Positions 15,809 through 24,933 are shown, counted from the first letter of the stretch. The stretch is 64,000 bases of DNA from Bradyrhizobium rifense (GCF_008123425.1 NZ_VSSS01000002.1:1-64000), one strand, 5' to 3'. Numbers and translations are program-made. Notes: generated by a model not told the origin, from the sequence alone.

Positions 15809-18100
15809 ATGTCGACAGCAGCGCCCGAACCAAAGGCCAACATGGGCCAGCCCATTCCGCGCTACGACGCCGTAGCCAAGGTGACCGGAAAGGCCCAGTA
15901 CGGCGCAGACGTGGCGTTGGTGAATCCTGTTTACGCATACCTCGTCACCAGCTCGATCGCCAAGGGACGCATCGACAGCTTCGACCTGGCGGACGCCAAA
16001 ACGGTTCGCGGTGTCGTCGATATCGTGACCCACGAAAATGCGGAGAAGCTAAAGGAAGCCAAGCTGTTCAGCAACGGCGGCTATACATCTAGCACGATCC
16101 AGCCTCTGAAGTCGGCCGACATCGCTCAGGATGGCGAAATAGTCGCAGTTGTGTTGGCGGAGACTTTCGAAGCCGCACGGCAAGCCGCCTACGCGGTGAA
16201 AGTCAACTACACGGCAGCGGTTCCGACCACGACATTCGGATCGCCAGGAACCACATCCGCGCCCGCCAAAGGACAGTTGGCGCAATTCAAGGAAGACCCG
16301 AAGGTCGGCGACTTCGCAAAGGCTTTCGAGTCTGCAGAAGTTAAAATCACGGCCGAATACGGAACGCCGGCGCAGCATCACAATCCGATGGAGCTATTCG
16401 CCACCAGTTGCGTCTGGAATGGCGACAGCCTGACCATCTATGAGCCCAGCCAGTATGTGCATGGTCTCAAGAACGGTGTTGCCGAGCAGCTTGGCATCGA
16501 TGCCGACAGGGTCAGGGTCATCAACTCCTATGTCGGGGGCGCCTTTGGCTCGAAAGGGTCTATGACGCCGCGCACCGCGATCATTGCGTCGATTGCTAGG
16601 CGACTGGGAAGGCCGGTCAAGCTGGTCGCCACCCGCGACCAGGGCTTTACAATCGCCACGTTCCGGGCTGAGACGCGCCACCAAGTGAAGCTCGGCGCCA
16701 CTCGAGATGGCAAATTGACTTCGCTTCGTCACGAAGGTTGGGAGATCTCGTCCCGTGCCGATCCCTATGCGGTCGGCGGAACCAAGACCACGACACGAAT
16801 GTATGAGTGCCCGAACATTGACAGTCTCGTCTCGATTGTGCGCGCCGATCGCAATACCCCCGGCTTCATGCGCGCCCCTCCCGAGGTACCGTACATGTTC
16901 GCGCTGGAAAGTGCGATGGACGAACTCGCCTATGAGTTGAAGATGGACCCTATAGAGCTTCGGCGCGTCAACGACACGATGAAGGAACCGATCAAAGGTA
17001 ACACTTACACCTCTCGGTCGTTAATGGCGTGCTTCGATGAGGGCGCGAAGGTCTTCGGATGGTCGCAACGCAAGGCAGAACCGAAATCGATGACGGACGG
17101 CGATTGGTTAGTGGGCTACGGCTGCGCCACAAGTTGCTATCCGACGCAGATGGCGCCTGCCGCGGCGCGCGTCCGTCTCCAGCGCGACGGCCACGTGAAG
17201 GTACAAATCGCCGGACACGAGATCGGCAACGGCGCTTACACCGTCATCGGTCTGGTCGCCGCAGAAAGGCTCGGCGTACCCATCGACAAAGTATCGGTCT
17301 TTATCGGCGACAGCGATCTTCCGCCAGCGCCCGTGGCTGGCGGTTCGAACTCAACCGCCAGCACCTGCTCCACTGTCATAATGGTCTGCGAGCAGATCCG
17401 ACAGAAGCTGTTCAAGGCTACTATGCCCGACGAGACCCTCATCGATAAGGCCAAGGAAACGGTCGGCGTAGGACAGACCCCGGTCACCCGCGCAGCCAAA
17501 GGCGATCGCCAGATCGACTATGAGCGCGCGTTCGATGCGTTGGGCGTCAGCGTGATCGAGGAATACGGCGAGTGGAAGCCGGACGGCGCTCCCATGGACG
17601 CGTTTCGCGCCATGAACAAGGGGCAGATGAGAATGGTTGGCGGTCCAGAGATGAAGGACAAGATCGCCTACGCATTCGGAGCCGAATTCGTCGAAGTGCG
17701 TATCAACAGATGGACCCACGAAATAACGGTGCCGCGCCTGCTCGGCGCGTTCGCGGCCGGCCGCATTATGAACCCTACGACTGCTCGCAGCCAACTCATG
17801 GGTGGGTTGATCTGGGGCATGTCTTCGGCACTGCATGAAGCCACAGAGCTCGATGAGCGCTATGCGCGCTACGTCAATGACAATCTGGCCGACTATCTTT
17901 TGCCGGTGAACGCCGATGTGCCGAGCGTCGAGGTGATCATGCTGACCGAGCAGGACGACCACATCAATCCGGCAGGTGTCAAGGGCATCGGCGAATTGGG
18001 TAACGTCGGGACCAATGCCGCTGTTTGCAACGCGATCTTTCATGCCACGGGCCAGCGGCTCCGGAAACTACCCATCAGGCTCGAGCAACTGGATATTTGA
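15809..18100 (+). CDS. paoC: aldehyde oxidoreductase molybdopterin subunit
   Basis: 763 aa, the catalytic subunit that oxidises aromatic and aliphatic aldehydes to acids. It has the aldehyde oxidase a/b hammerhead start (IPRYDAVAKVTGKAQYGADV), the Mo-cofactor-binding GGAFGSKG region, FMRAPPEVP, and the C-terminal VKGIGELGNVG with the active-site Glu. GGAG lies 7 bp before ATG 15809. No export signal: PaoC is carried by the Tat signal of PaoA. A dedicated insertion chaperone (PaoD/XdhC type) is not found nearby. Confidence 0.93.
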   Translation: MSTAAPEPKANMGQPIPRYDAVAKVTGKAQYGADVALVNPVYAYLVTSSIAKGRIDSFDLADAKTVRGVVDIVTHENAEKLKEAKLFSNGGYTSSTIQPLKSADIAQDGEIVAVVLAETFEAARQAAYAVKVNYTAAVPTTTFGSPGTTSAPAKGQLAQFKEDPKVGDFAKAFESAEVKITAEYGTPAQHHNPMELFATSCVWNGDSLTIYEPSQYVHGLKNGVAEQLGIDADRVRVINSYVGGAFGSKGSMTPRTAIIASIARRLGRPVKLVATRDQGFTIATFRAETRHQVKLGATRDGKLTSLRHEGWEISSRADPYAVGGTKTTTRMYECPNIDSLVSIVRADRNTPGFMRAPPEVPYMFALESAMDELAYELKMDPIELRRVNDTMKEPIKGNTYTSRSLMACFDEGAKVFGWSQRKAEPKSMTDGDWLVGYGCATSCYPTQMAPAAARVRLQRDGHVKVQIAGHEIGNGAYTVIGLVAAERLGVPIDKVSVFIGDSDLPPAPVAGGSNSTASTCSTVIMVCEQIRQKLFKATMPDETLIDKAKETVGVGQTPVTRAAKGDRQIDYERAFDALGVSVIEEYGEWKPDGAPMDAFRAMNKGQMRMVGGPEMKDKIAYAFGAEFVEVRINRWTHEITVPRLLGAFAAGRIMNPTTARSQLMGGLIWGMSSALHEATELDERYARYVNDNLADYLLPVNADVPSVEVIMLTEQDDHINPAGVKGIGELGNVGTNAAVCNAIFHATGQRLRKLPIRLEQLDI

Positions 18101-18300
18101 TAGATCCTATAGCGTCACGGAGGGCACGCCGCGATCTAAGACTGGCCGCGGCATTCCATCGACCCAGAGGAAGTTCTCCCAAAGCCTGTAGCGATCGGAA
18201 AATCGGCTCGCAACAGCGGGCGCGAGGCTGGCTGCCGAAAGTTGCTCGTGATGTGAAGGCGTCCAATGAGGTCGAGTTCTCCGTACTCCGTCACGCCGTT

Positions 18301-18868
18301 TCAATTCTGGGGCGCCGGCGGTCTTGTCGATGTCCAAGGACGCAAGATCCGGTCGACCGCGGCACCAAGCGCAAAACCCGCAACGACGTCGCTCGCCCAA
18401 TGCGCAAGCAACGTGATCCGGGTCAGCGAAAGCGCGACTGCGATGGAGCGAACTGCGCGGCGCCGCGCCGGCGGGAGCAGGCCGGCTGCGGACGCCAGCG
18501 CCCCCATGTGGACGGCATGACCGGATGGAAAGGCATCGCGGGCCCGCCCGGAAAAGGGAACGCCATGCCGATGGCCGACAATTGTGAGCCGGTCCGGGCT
18601 GGTCTGGTCGAACGCGGATTTCAGGATATGAGGTAGCACGGTCGTCACCAGCGAAACCGTCAGAATGTGATTTGCGAGCGGCGCCTGCTGCGGCTTGCGG
18701 AGCTGAACGTAGAGCCAGCCTGCCGCCGCCAGCGCGAGCAGCACATGTTTCGTCGGCGCCCCAGGTGAGTGCCTCCGCGGCATTCTCAACGTCATCATCG
18801 GTATGAGCTGCGATCGCATAAGCGATCGCAGTATCGATCCGAGTGGGCTTGATGGTTACGAGCGCCAT
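18301..18868 (-). pseudogene. PAP2 phosphatase, frameshifted
   Basis: The N-terminus (MALVTIKPTRIDTAIAYA, then a VENAAEALTWGADE segment) starts at ATG 18868, but one extra base near 18745 shifts the frame. The remainder (KHVLLALAAAGWLYVQ ...) continues in another frame to 18301. Catalytic motifs survive there: AFPSGHAVHMG and TRITLLAHWASDVVAG, the PSGH and SRxxxxxHxxxD motifs of type 2 phosphatidic acid phosphatases, with several membrane helices. A single indel separates the halves, so a sequencing error is possible. Confidence 0.82.
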
Positions 18869-18953
18869 CGGTCCACAGCTGGGCAAATGTTCTCCATGAT
18901 AGTTTTGTAAAGCTCGGGCGCCGGTGATGGTTCCTGAGCTGAGCTATCGGCGA

Positions 18954-19955
18954 CTACGGCTGTCCTGATCCGCCTGCCGAGCCGTAGACCTGGCCGGTCG
19001 CGTAGCTCGCGTCGGCCGCGGCAAGCTGCACGTAGATCGAGGCGAGCTCGGCGGGCTGGCCGGGGCGGCCGAGCGGCGTCATGCCGCCGAACTTTTCGAG
19101 CTTCTCCATCGTAGCGCCGCCCGAAACCTGGAGCGGCGTCCAGATCGGCCCCGGCGCAACGCCGTTGACCCGAATGCCCTTCGATGCGAGCTGCTTCGCC
19201 AGCGACTTCACGTAGTTCATGGTCGCCGCCTTGGTCTGCGCGTAATCATAGAGATCGGGCGAGGGATCGTAAGCCTGCTCGGACGTCGTACCGACAATGC
19301 AGGAGCCGGGCTTGAGATGCGGCAGCGCCGCCTTGATGATCCAGAACGGCGCGTAGATGTTGGTCTTCATGGTCGCATCGAAATCCTCCGATGAGACGTC
19401 GAGGATGGAAGCGCGCGTCTGTTGACGGGCGGCGTTGTTGACGATGATGTCGAGACCGCCGAGGCCCTGGATGGCTTGCTCGACCAGCTTCTTGCAGAAG
19501 GCTTCCTCCTTGAGGTCGCCGGGAAGCGCAAGGCCGGTACGGCCTTCCTTCTTGATCAGCGCGATCACCTCCTGCGCGTCCGGCTCTTCCGCGGGCAGAT
19601 AGTTGATGGCGACATCGGCGCCTTCGCGCGCATACGCGATCGCAGCCGCGCGGCCCATGCCGGAATCGCCGCCAGTGATCAGCGCCTTGCGGCCGGCGAG
19701 TCGCCCGGAGCCCTTGTAGCTGGTCTCGCCATGATCGGGACGCGGCTCCATCTTGCGGGCAAGGCCGGGCCAGGGCTGCGACTGCTTCTTGAACGGCGGT
19801 TTCGGATAGCGGGTGACGGGATCGATGAGGTCCTGCTCGGCCATATCGGTGCTTCCTTTCGCTGTCGAAGATGCCAGCGAAGCCGCAGCAAACGTGGCGC
19901 TCGCCGCGCGGACGATCTGCCGGCGGGATAGTGAAGTCTTGTTGAGATCTGCCAT
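18954..19955 (-). CDS. SDR oxidoreductase with Tat signal (YghA-like)
   Basis: 333 aa. A twin-arginine signal (SLSRRQIVRAASATFAAASL) precedes a short-chain dehydrogenase of the YghA group: ITGGDSGMGRAAAIAYAR (nucleotide binding), NNAA, catalytic YAQTK. The ATG at 19955 has GGAGG upstream. An internal ATG at 19844 (MAEQDLIDPVTRYPKPPF) also has a good site (AAGGAAG) and would give the ordinary cytoplasmic form. Members reduce aldehydes or ketones with NAD(P)H. Confidence 0.9.
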   Translation of the reverse strand: MADLNKTSLSRRQIVRAASATFAAASLASSTAKGSTDMAEQDLIDPVTRYPKPPFKKQSQPWPGLARKMEPRPDHGETSYKGSGRLAGRKALITGGDSGMGRAAAIAYAREGADVAINYLPAEEPDAQEVIALIKKEGRTGLALPGDLKEEAFCKKLVEQAIQGLGGLDIIVNNAARQQTRASILDVSSEDFDATMKTNIYAPFWIIKAALPHLKPGSCIVGTTSEQAYDPSPDLYDYAQTKAATMNYVKSLAKQLASKGIRVNGVAPGPIWTPLQVSGGATMEKLEKFGGMTPLGRPGQPAELASIYVQLAAADASYATGQVYGSAGGSGQP

Positions 19956-20010
19956 GACGGCCTCCGCAGTTTTGCAATCCTAACCAGCGGAGAAGAGCAT
20001 TGTTGCTAAC

Positions 20011-20039
20011 GGAGGACGCCGGCAGAGCCGACGTCCTCC
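20011..20039 (-). terminator. hairpin downstream of DUF4142 gene
   Basis: GGAGGACG and CGTCCTCC pair, with a further CGGC/GCCG inside, just after the stop of the 20047 gene. No strong T-run follows on the minus strand, so termination is plausible but not certain. Confidence 0.5.
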
Positions 20040-20046
20040 AAAAGAC

Positions 20047-20598
20047 TTACTTCGACTGTCCGACGCTTGGCGCCTTGCCGAGCTCCTGCGCCATGTCGAG
20101 ATGGTGGCGCAACGCCGGAAGCGTCTTGCCGGCCCAGTCCTTCAGCGCAGCGGTGTCGCCGCCGTTGGCGTAGCGCTCGAACAGCGATACCGCGTCCTTA
20201 TGCGCGTTGACCTGGTAGGAATCGAAATCCGAGCTGAAATCCTTGCCCGTGGCACCCTTGAGCTTGTCCAGCTTGCTCTGGTGCGCGCTGTCGAGCGCGG
20301 TCGGTAGCGTGGCCTGCACCTTGCCGTCCCCGACAAGAGCCTTGAGCTCACTGCTGGTCTTGGTGTGGTCCGTTACCATCTGCTGAGCGAAGCTCTTCTC
20401 CTGCGCGTTGCCCTTCTGCTCCGCGAGCTTGCTCGATTCGATCTCGAACATGTCGCTGACGGCGACCTCCTTAACGAAATCGGCAGTCGTCGGCGCGACG
20501 CCGAGCGCCGAGTTCACGCCGGTCTTCTCGCCGAGCGACTGGGCGAGCGCTGGGCCTGCGAGCAGTACGCAGGCAGCGGCGATGATGGTGTGTTTCAT
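20047..20598 (-). CDS. DUF4142 secreted ferritin-like protein
   Basis: 183 aa from ATG 20598. A signal peptide (MKHTIIAAACVLLAGPALAQ) is followed by a four-helix DUF4142 domain: DFVKEVAVSDMFEIESSKLA, then FAQQMVTDHTKTSSELKAL and a C-terminal LPALRHHLDMAQEL. The fold is ferritin-like but metal ligands are not evident. The gene is preceded by an EcfG-like promoter, consistent with the stress association of the family. Confidence 0.88.
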   Translation of the reverse strand: MKHTIIAAACVLLAGPALAQSLGEKTGVNSALGVAPTTADFVKEVAVSDMFEIESSKLAEQKGNAQEKSFAQQMVTDHTKTSSELKALVGDGKVQATLPTALDSAHQSKLDKLKGATGKDFSSDFDSYQVNAHKDAVSLFERYANGGDTAALKDWAGKTLPALRHHLDMAQELGKAPSVGQSK

Positions 20599-20656
20599 AG
20601 TTCGATCCCTCTGATTGGCCGCGCGGCCGCTTGCCGCGCGAATCTTTGCGCCGACC

Positions 20657-20681
20657 AACACTGAGCCGGGGCCGATGTTCC
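20657..20681 (-). promoter_or_regulatory. EcfG-type promoter (GGAAC-N16-TGTT)
   Basis: On the minus strand GGAAC (20681-20677) and TGTT (20660-20657) are 16 bp apart, about 60 bp before the start of the DUF4142 gene at 20598. Confidence 0.65.
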
Positions 20682-20908
20682 TAATCCGTCGGGTTGCGGC
20701 CGGTGCGGGGATTGATCGGATCGGTCGGCTTCCGCCGCAGTCGCTCCGGCAGGAAAGGTTCGGACGGCGAGGCCGACGGCGTCGCGCGCACGTCGGCATG
20801 ATGCTGCGCCCGCTCGTGTGGCGTCTGATTGGCATTGATCTGGTGCTTCACATCGACGCCGTCGACGGGATCGTTGACGCCATGTTGAATGTCACGGAAA
20901 TCACCCAT
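20681..20908 (-). CDS. hypothetical polar protein (75 aa)
   Basis: ATG 20908 follows GAGGTGA. The product begins MGDFRDIQHGVNDPVDGVDV and is polar with many Pro and Arg in the second half and no membrane or signal segment. It lies 9 bp beyond the stop of the TPP enzyme gene, so it is probably the last gene of that operon. Not recognised. Confidence 0.65.
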   Translation of the reverse strand: MGDFRDIQHGVNDPVDGVDVKHQINANQTPHERAQHHADVRATPSASPSEPFLPERLRRKPTDPINPRTGRNPTD

Positions 20909-20916
20909 GGTTCACC

Positions 20917-22704
20917 TCATTCCTTTCCAGGCATGATCTTTTCCAGCACCTGGCGTGCTGCGCCCACGATCACGCCGCTCTCATTGGGGTCGCCTTTCAT
21001 CAGGGCGAGCGAGAAGTTTTTGGCCTGCTGCAACGTGATGTGCGGCGGCAGCGGCGGCACCTCGGGATCGGTCTTCACCTCCAGCACGACCGGCGTCTCG
21101 CTCGCCAGCGCCTGCTCCCACGCGGAGCCCAGCAGTTGCGGGCTGTCGACGAAAATGCCGGTGAGACCGATCATCTCGGCAAACCGCGAATAGGACACGT
21201 CTGGAATCTGCTGCGAGGCCTCGAATTTGGGGTCGCCATTGATGATGCGCTGTTCCCAGGTCACCTGGTTGAGGTCTTCGTTGTTGAAGACGCAGACGAC
21301 AAAATGCGGATTGCGCCAGAACCGCCAGTATTTCGCGACGGTGATCAGTTCCGCCATGTTGTTCATCTGCATGGCCCCGTCGCCGACCAGCGCGATCACG
21401 GGTCGTTCCGGGTGGGCGTATTTCGCGGCGAGCGCGTAGGGCACCGCGGCGCCCATCGAGGCGAGGCCGCCGGAGAGCGAGGCCATCATGCCGCGCCGGA
21501 TCTTGAGGTCGCGCGCAAACCAGTTGGCGCAGGAGCCGGAATCGCTGGTGATGATGGCGCGCTCGGGCAGGCGCGGTGACAGTTCCCAGGCGACCAGCTG
21601 CGGATTGATGGGGGCTGCGGGCTGATGGGCGCGCTCGTCCAGCGTCTTCCACCATTTGGCCACGTCGTCCTCGATGCCCTGGCGCCAGGCGCCGTCGCTC
21701 TTGGGCGCGAGCCGCGGCAGCAAGCTCCGCAACGTCTCCGCGGCATCGCCGACGAGGCTGACCTCCATGGGGAAACGGATCGACGTCATGCTGGCATCGA
21801 TGTCGATCTGTACGCCGCGCGCGGCGCCTTCTTTCGGCAGAAACTCCGCATAAGGGAACGCGGAGCCGACCATCAACAGCGTGTCGCAATCCATCATCAT
21901 GTTGTAGCTGGGCTCGGTGCCGAGCAGGCCGATCGAGCCGGTCACCCAAGGCAGGTCATCGGGCAGCGCGGCCTTGCCGAGCAGAGCCTTGGCGCAGCCG
22001 GCGGCCAGGCGGTCGGCGACCGCGATCACTTCGTCGGTGGCGTGCAGCGCGCCAGCGCCGATGAGCATCGCGACCTTCTTGCCGGCGTTGAGCACCCCTG
22101 CGGCGCGATCGAGTTCGGTCTCGCGCGGTATTACGCGCGGAGCACTATAGCCGACAGCGGAATGCAGGGTGCCGTGCGCACGGGGCGGCGCTTCGTAGGG
22201 CTCTTCCTGCAGGTCGTTTGGCAGGATGATCGCGGTCGGGGCGCGGCGCGCAAGCGCGATGCGCACGGCGCGATCGATCAGATGACGCACTTGAGCGGGT
22301 GTGGACGCCTGCTCGACATACGCGCCCGCGACGTCCTTGAACATCGAGACGAGATCGAGTTCCTGCTGATAGCTCCCGCCGAGCGCGTTTCGCGCCTGCT
22401 GGCCGACGATCGCCAACACCGGCTGGTGGTCCAGCAGCGCATCATAGAGACCGGTGATGAGATGTGAGGCACCGGGTCCCGATGTGGCGATGCAGACGCC
22501 AAGCTCGCCGGAAAACTTCGCATAGGCGCTGGCCATGAACGCGGCCATCTCCTCGTGCCGGGCCTGTACGAAATTGATCTTCGCCTCCGCCCGGTTCATC
22601 GCGCCGAACACGCCGTTGATGCCATCACCGGGGTAGCCGAAGATATGGCGGACGCCCCACTGGTGCAGACGCTGGACGATGAAGTCGGAGACTGTCTGGG
22701 CCAT
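20917..22704 (-). CDS. TPP-dependent enzyme, pyruvate oxidase/acetolactate synthase type
   Basis: 595 aa from ATG 22704 (MAQTVSDFIVQRLHQWGVRH); the open frame extends upstream to 23004, but that part is not homologous. It has the TPP N-terminal domain with the catalytic Glu (QARHEEMAAFMA), a central Rossmann domain, and a C-terminal domain with the TPP/Mg motif VALVGDGAMQMNNMAELITVA starting near residue 430 (GDGAMQ ... NN). FAD-type acetolactate synthases and pyruvate oxidases share this layout; the substrate is not clear. An EcfG-type promoter lies 38 bp upstream. A degraded paralogue lies at 61268. Confidence 0.9.
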   Translation of the reverse strand: MAQTVSDFIVQRLHQWGVRHIFGYPGDGINGVFGAMNRAEAKINFVQARHEEMAAFMASAYAKFSGELGVCIATSGPGASHLITGLYDALLDHQPVLAIVGQQARNALGGSYQQELDLVSMFKDVAGAYVEQASTPAQVRHLIDRAVRIALARRAPTAIILPNDLQEEPYEAPPRAHGTLHSAVGYSAPRVIPRETELDRAAGVLNAGKKVAMLIGAGALHATDEVIAVADRLAAGCAKALLGKAALPDDLPWVTGSIGLLGTEPSYNMMMDCDTLLMVGSAFPYAEFLPKEGAARGVQIDIDASMTSIRFPMEVSLVGDAAETLRSLLPRLAPKSDGAWRQGIEDDVAKWWKTLDERAHQPAAPINPQLVAWELSPRLPERAIITSDSGSCANWFARDLKIRRGMMASLSGGLASMGAAVPYALAAKYAHPERPVIALVGDGAMQMNNMAELITVAKYWRFWRNPHFVVCVFNNEDLNQVTWEQRIINGDPKFEASQQIPDVSYSRFAEMIGLTGIFVDSPQLLGSAWEQALASETPVVLEVKTDPEVPPLPPHITLQQAKNFSLALMKGDPNESGVIVGAARQVLEKIMPGKE

Positions 22705-22741
22705 GGTGGGGCGGCTCCCGGTTTTCTGTTCGAACACGGAG

Positions 22742-22766
22742 AACGGCGCGTTGCGGATGATGTTCC
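22742..22766 (-). promoter_or_regulatory. EcfG-type promoter (GGAAC-N16-CGTT)
   Basis: Minus strand GGAAC (22766-22762), 16 bp, CGTT (22745-22742): an exact consensus match, 38 bp before the TPP enzyme start codon. Confidence 0.72.
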
Positions 22767-23017
22767 TGCGCGCCTGGCGGATTGCCGAGCCGTTTAATGT
22801 CGGGCACGCCTGGTTCCTACATTCCCAGCGACACTCCGTTTTGGGAACCGTGCATAAGGCCCAACATCGGTTCGCACTCGAAGCGCCCGTGCCCCTCTCA
22901 TTGAGACCGTGGTTCGGCTTAGGATAAAGGATGCGGTCAGACAACGTCGCGGAAGGGCTGTAATGCGCGTCTCGATCTGTCGGTTCTAGCGAGCTTGAAG
23001 ACAATGAAAAGAAACAA

Positions 23018-23040
23018 GCTGCCGAGATAAACTCGGCAGC
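23018..23040 (-). terminator. intrinsic terminator, bidirectional
   Basis: A perfect 9-bp stem (gctgccgag / ctcggcagc) with a 5-nt loop. On the minus strand it is followed by a T-rich stretch (ttgtttctttt), and on the plus strand by ccattttt. It ends the gene at 23074-23361. Confidence 0.8.
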
Positions 23041-23073
23041 CCATTTTTCGTTGTCAGGCCTTAGGGCGGAATG

Positions 23074-23361
23074 TTAGCGACCGGTTGGATCTTGGCTTCT
23101 GCCCGGACGAACATTTTGGGGGCCGCCTTGGCCGCTGTTGGCACCTCCGTTGGATCCGGCGCCCGCAGTGCCAGCACCGCTGCCTGTGCCACTTGTGCCG
23201 CCGCTGGATCCGCTACCGGCCCCGGAGCCTGTTCCTGCACTTGTGCCGGCGCCGGCACCCGCGCCAGCCCCTGCCCCGCCGCCCGCCTGCGCGTGGGCCA
23301 GACCGATCGACGCACCGGCAAGCAACGTACATACAGCCATCGAGAAAATTGCCTTTCGCAT
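23074..23361 (-). CDS. secreted Gly/Ala-rich repeat protein
   Basis: 95 aa from ATG 23361 behind GGAG. A signal peptide (MRKAIFSMAVCTLLAGASIGLA) is followed by an almost uninterrupted Gly-Ala/Gly-Ser/Gly-Thr dipeptide-like tract and a short polar C-terminus (NVRPGRSQDPTGR). The mature part must be disordered. It has its own EcfG-like promoter and a strong terminator, so it is a single-gene unit. Confidence 0.8.
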   Translation of the reverse strand: MRKAIFSMAVCTLLAGASIGLAHAQAGGGAGAGAGAGAGTSAGTGSGAGSGSSGGTSGTGSGAGTAGAGSNGGANSGQGGPQNVRPGRSQDPTGR

Positions 23362-23392
23362 TTTTCAACTCCGTTTGACGTTGATGCTAATC

Positions 23393-23417
23393 AACCGAAG
23401 CTACATGCGGACGTTCC
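23393..23417 (-). promoter_or_regulatory. EcfG-type promoter (GGAAC-N16-GGTT)
   Basis: Minus strand GGAAC (23417-23413), 16 bp, GGTT (23396-23393), 32 bp before the ATG of the Gly/Ala-rich secreted protein. Confidence 0.68.
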
Positions 23418-23638
23418 TGAGAACTGGCGTGCCGCCTCGATGATGCTTAACGTCACGGCGCCTGCCGCAGGAGCCACTTTACTGAGGTGCTTGCAAACAA
23501 TTTACTCGCGTCGCATTTTTCGGTCGCTTACCCCCATGGCAATCCGAGATTTGGTCGTGGGGTAGCGTTCTGTCGAGTGCGACTGAGTTGATCGTTGATA
23601 GCAGGCCCCATTGCCTGCTATCAATTCGTAGCAACGCA

Positions 23639-24523
23639 TTACGGCGGAGGTCGGGGACCCCCGACACGGCTTTTATGCCAGCGATTAGAATGGGCCATCC
23701 ATTCGGCAATCGGCTCGCCATCGCGATGCCGGCCTCCAGCCTCCGCGCCGGCCCAAGCCGCGACAGCCCCGAACAACAATGCTGCAGCCGTCGAGAAGGC
23801 GATAATAATGCTCGCCGCACGGGCCCTTGAGATCGCGCTCTTGGCATTGGCCAACGTTGTATCTACCCGCCTTTCGGCGTCCGGCGCTGCCAGCCCGGTC
23901 AACGCAGTGACCTGCTGAACAAGATAGGCGCGATCCTCGGGAAGGACACCGTTGTGGCTCGAAGCGGTTGCCAGAATTCGCGCGGCTTCAGCCCGCTCAC
24001 TGGTCAGATCAACGTTCGGCGGCCGCCGAGGGGCACGGAAAAGATGGTCGAGCTCGTAACTTAGGACAGATGGCTCGGTAGCCGACGGCGGCTGCGTAGT
24101 TGCGGACGGACGGTTTGCGGCACCCGCTATCAACGCGGTCAGAACGGCTCCGATCAAGACCCCCAGCGCCCAGGCAGCAACGCCATGCAGTCCGTCGCGC
24201 GTCTCAATGTCGTCGGTCGCCGAAGCGTAGGGTGGCCGGACGCGCCCGGCAAGATAGCCGCCGCAGCCAAAACTGATAAGGGATTGGAAGATCAGGTAGA
24301 CACCCGACAACAGCCATAGCGCAACGGAGGCATCCCTCCAGGTCGGCGCAGCGGAGGCCATGCCTAGGCCGAGCGCTGTTCCAAAGGAGATCAGTATCAG
24401 CGACAACGCCGTCGCGACGAAGGCTCCGACAATGACGGACGTCCACTGCAACCCCCACGGCCTGGTCAGGCCGGTGGCTGGGAGAGTCTCGGTTTCGATC
24501 CCGGAGAGCGGTTCAATGGTCAT
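23639..24523 (-). CDS. polytopic membrane protein
   Basis: 294 aa. Hydrophobic segments: WTSVIVGAFVATALSLILIS, then VALWLLSGVYLIFQSLISFG, a third near residue 125 (AAWALGVLIGAVLTALIAGA) and one near 240 (ASIIIAFSTAAALLFGAVAA). A soluble loop (about 145-225) lies between the third and fourth. The N- and C-termini are polar. Similar proteins are annotated only as hypothetical membrane proteins. It follows the 24-aa gene by 6 bp on the same strand. Confidence 0.78.
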   Translation of the reverse strand: MTIEPLSGIETETLPATGLTRPWGLQWTSVIVGAFVATALSLILISFGTALGLGMASAAPTWRDASVALWLLSGVYLIFQSLISFGCGGYLAGRVRPPYASATDDIETRDGLHGVAAWALGVLIGAVLTALIAGAANRPSATTQPPSATEPSVLSYELDHLFRAPRRPPNVDLTSERAEAARILATASSHNGVLPEDRAYLVQQVTALTGLAAPDAERRVDTTLANAKSAISRARAASIIIAFSTAAALLFGAVAAWAGAEAGGRHRDGEPIAEWMAHSNRWHKSRVGGPRPPP

Positions 24524-24529
24524 GGCGTC

Positions 24530-24604
24530 TTACCGAAGACCGAGCAGCGACAGGATGAACATGACGACTACGATCAGGCCCACGAGATAGATGATCCCAT
24601 TCAT
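24530..24604 (-). CDS. 24-aa single-TM miniprotein
   Basis: ATG 24604 to TAA 24530, preceded by AAGGAGG at ideal distance. The product starts MNGIIYLVGLIVVVMFI and ends SLLGLR: one transmembrane helix with a basic end. It is immediately upstream of the polytopic membrane protein gene, so it may be a subunit or regulator of it, or a translated leader. Perfect Shine-Dalgarno and composition support a real gene. Confidence 0.7.
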   Translation of the reverse strand: MNGIIYLVGLIVVVMFILSLLGLR

Positions 24605-24933
24605 GTGAAGTCCTCCTTCTTCGCGACTTCAATGCTAGGCACGCGATCAGGTTCCTTGCTGGCCCACAATCTGCCGCCTGTAATCAAGGAAGGCCGCGCT
24701 TCTCGATGGCCGAGTAATCACCGGAGGACTGCAGGGTTGCTTCAGCTGTCACTCCCGTCCGGACGGGCGCCCCGGACAGAGGCGTCAGGCTTCATCGGGC
24801 CTGGAAAGACACCACGAGCCCGTGCCGTTAATGCTACGCCGAAGTGCCTTTTCGCACGACGATCGCTGGGACAGGCAACAGCCATCAACCTAAGTCGACT
24901 CAGCGTGGCGTGCTTGGTTCCTGGCCAAGGTGT
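24605..24933. other. intergenic region
   Basis: No recognisable gene. A GGAAC on the minus strand near 24647-24651 has CATT rather than NGTT at the expected distance, so it is at best a weak EcfG site for the miniprotein operon. Confidence 0.45.

Noticed and set aside
18107..18886. A long minus-strand frame over the PAP2 gene
   Set aside because: Only its first 50 residues are the true PAP2 start; the rest is a shifted reading with a different composition.
20981..22467. Long Arg/Ala-rich frames across the TPP enzyme gene on both strands
   Set aside because: They are shadows of a strongly coding high-GC gene, with no motif or ribosome-binding site.
23085..23443. Plus-strand Pro/Ala-rich frames opposite the Gly/Ala protein
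   Set aside because: They are the complement of the Gly-Ala repeat and lack a start signal.
24640..24656. GGAAC upstream of the 24-aa gene as an EcfG site
   Set aside because: The element at the right distance is CATT, without the conserved GTT.
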